A DNA stretch of 21,368 nucleotides from CAYTTR01 sp964440805. Lineage in GTDB: Bacteria; Acidobacteriota; Aminicenantia; Aminicenantales; Aminicenantaceae. The notes beneath the pieces are model-generated. The model saw nothing but the letters and a program-made list of their open reading frames with translations. It did not search any database and was not told the DNA's origin. The position numbers were made by a program, and so were the translations under genes. This document shows, piece after piece, positions 20,376-21,368 of this stretch. The stretch's first letter is position 1; every line of letters begins with the position of its first letter. The DNA lies in the NCBI GenBank assembly GCA_964440805.1, contig CAYTTR010000041.1, positions 1 through 21,368 on the forward strand. Direction: 5' to 3'.

Positions 20376-21251
20376 TCAATAGATAAAGTTTGGATAGAGG
20401 TAATAAGCCCGGAAATCAAGTTCTCTTTCTCTTGCTTTTTCCTGGAGAGGACGAAAGGGTGATTTGAAGTCGAAAGAGGCCCTGAAAAAAAAAACAGCTG
20501 CCCCGGCTTCCATTATGTCATAAAGAAAGGAAAGAGAAGGCTTTTCATCGATATAAAAAACAGTGTTGGCCCCTTTCTTTTGAGTGAGCTTGACCAGGTC
20601 TAAATAAGGGAAATCTTCCTCCCTTTCTTTTATAGAATCAGGAGAAAAGTGTATCCAGGCACCTTCTCCGGCTAAGGCAAATAACTCTTGCTGGAAACTG
20701 CCCTGGTGATAATAAACAAGCCAGCTTCCTCCCCGCCGGCATTCCTGGGCAAGATTGATGAGATTTGGGAATTCTTCGGTTTTTCTCAAGGGAACATGAA
20801 AATAAACTCCGTTACGGGCAAGATTAAGAAGGAGGAGAGAATTTCCTTCTTTTTCTTCTCCTTTTTTTTGGCCGTTTTCTTCTCCGTTTTCTCCAAAGCT
20901 GGTTTTTAAAAGATAAACCAAAATTGAATTACCTTTGCGGCAGGACATCTGGATTATTTCCAGCTCAGAGATTTTTCTTTTAATACTGTTTGAGGTATAG
21001 ATATCGGCTCCAGCTTCAGCCAGCCATTCAAGCTGCTGTGCTTCCAAGGCGCCGGAATCAATTAGGCGAAATCTTTTTCCTTTTTTCCGGTTTAACCTTA
21101 CAGCATCTTGAAGCCAATAAAAATCAAATTGGTCATCTCTTATGGTTAAATCGAAGTCTGATTGAGTTTTATCAAGAAGGGTAAATCCTTCACCGGCATC
21201 TTCCTCCGGGCGGGATTGATTGAGCTCAGGTGATTCTTTATTCTCAGGCAT
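20376..21251 (-). CDS. hypothetical protein with four internal repeats
   Basis: I do not recognise this 291-residue protein. It has no signal peptide or membrane segment. After a charged N-terminus (1-35) come four related blocks at about 47-88, 95-152, 162-203 and 215-256. Each has a Leu-rich helix ending in R/K-K/R-G, a hydrophobic strand (such as W-L-V-Y-Y or T-V-F-Y-I), a second helix ending A-x-x-G-A, and a short strand (such as D-I-Y-T, W-I-H-F or V-F-F-F). Block two carries an extra Gly/Glu/Lys-rich loop (119-137). The alternation suggests a beta/alpha repeat or partial barrel. GGGAG lies 9 bases before the ATG. It precedes the V-type ATPase operon in the same direction, but a link is only positional. 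Confidence 0.75.
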   Translation of the reverse strand: MPENKESPELNQSRPEEDAGEGFTLLDKTQSDFDLTIRDDQFDFYWLQDAVRLNRKKGKRFRLIDSGALEAQQLEWLAEAGADIYTSNSIKRKISELEIIQMSCRKGNSILVYLLKTSFGENGEENGQKKGEEKEGNSLLLLNLARNGVYFHVPLRKTEEFPNLINLAQECRRGGSWLVYYHQGSFQQELFALAGEGAWIHFSPDSIKEREEDFPYLDLVKLTQKKGANTVFYIDEKPSLSFLYDIMEAGAAVFFFRASFDFKSPFRPLQEKARERELDFRAYYLYPNFIY

Positions 21252-21284
21252 AAGCTTTTTCTCCCGGGGAAAAATTTAAAACTA

Positions 21285-21313
21285 ATAATCGCACAACCGT
21301 CTTCCCAAGTCAA
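21285..21313 (-). promoter_or_regulatory. promoter candidate for the four-repeat protein gene
   Basis: On the minus strand TTGACT (21313-21308, 5 of 6) and GATTAT (21290-21285, 4 of 6) are 17 bp apart. The predicted start near 21278 leaves about 27 bases before the ATG at 21251. Confidence 0.5.
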
Positions 21314-21368
21314 CCAAGTCTTGCAAATGAAATACCTTTAAGATATTCTTGCTCATGTGGCAGGTCTC

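Overview
The window reads as bacterial chromosome. It carries MutL, TatA/TatC, a CtpA-type S41 protease, RpiB, a bacterial purine cluster and Shine-Dalgarno-led genes packed into operons with 4-bp ATGA overlaps. A complete V-type (A/V-type) ATPase operon and a kinase of the archaeal UPF0200 type point to an anaerobic, probably uncultivated lineage outside the best-known phyla. I cannot name the phylum from the sequence alone.

Layout. (1) 1-876 is AT-rich and gene-poor. It holds a 9-bp tandem repeat at the left edge, a good leftward promoter with a palindrome over its start site, a REP-like element and a broken AAA ATPase remnant. (2) 877-1106 has two leftward tRNA genes, Arg(TCT) and Pro(TGG), each with a promoter candidate. 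(3) 7901-1222 is a tight leftward operon: rpiB, a divergent glyA-like gene, purD, purE, mtaB, mutL. Its first four genes link logically: ribose 5-phosphate for PRPP, glycine and one-carbon units, then two purine steps. The last two serve tRNA modification and mismatch repair. (4) 7967-8083 is an inverted pair of REP-like elements, one of which encodes the last residues of ctpA. (5) 8048-9607 is ctpA (leftward). It is divergent from tatA-tatC-kinase-dCMP deaminase (9779-11895, rightward), and both promoters are readable in the gap. (6) 11896-12200, between convergent genes, is filled by a REP-like element and two opposed 9-bp repeat arrays. (7) 20251-12201 is the leftward V-type ATPase operon H-I-K-E-C-F-A-B-D, the same order as the Enterococcus hirae ntp operon, with its own promoter. 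(8) 21251-20376 is an unrecognised gene with four internal repeats just upstream.

The most interesting points are these. The kinase-deaminase pair resembles, as two separate genes, the two halves of the antiphage dCMP/dCTP deaminases DcdV/AvcD. The start codon of that kinase lies inside a 9-bp tandem repeat, and the same 16-mer recurs in the array at the left edge. REP-like elements form gene ends and sit next to promoters. The proteolipid carries a complete Na+-binding signature, while subunits E and C look shortened. The gene upstream of the ATPase operon encodes an undescribed four-repeat protein.

All family assignments come from reading motifs; no database search was run.
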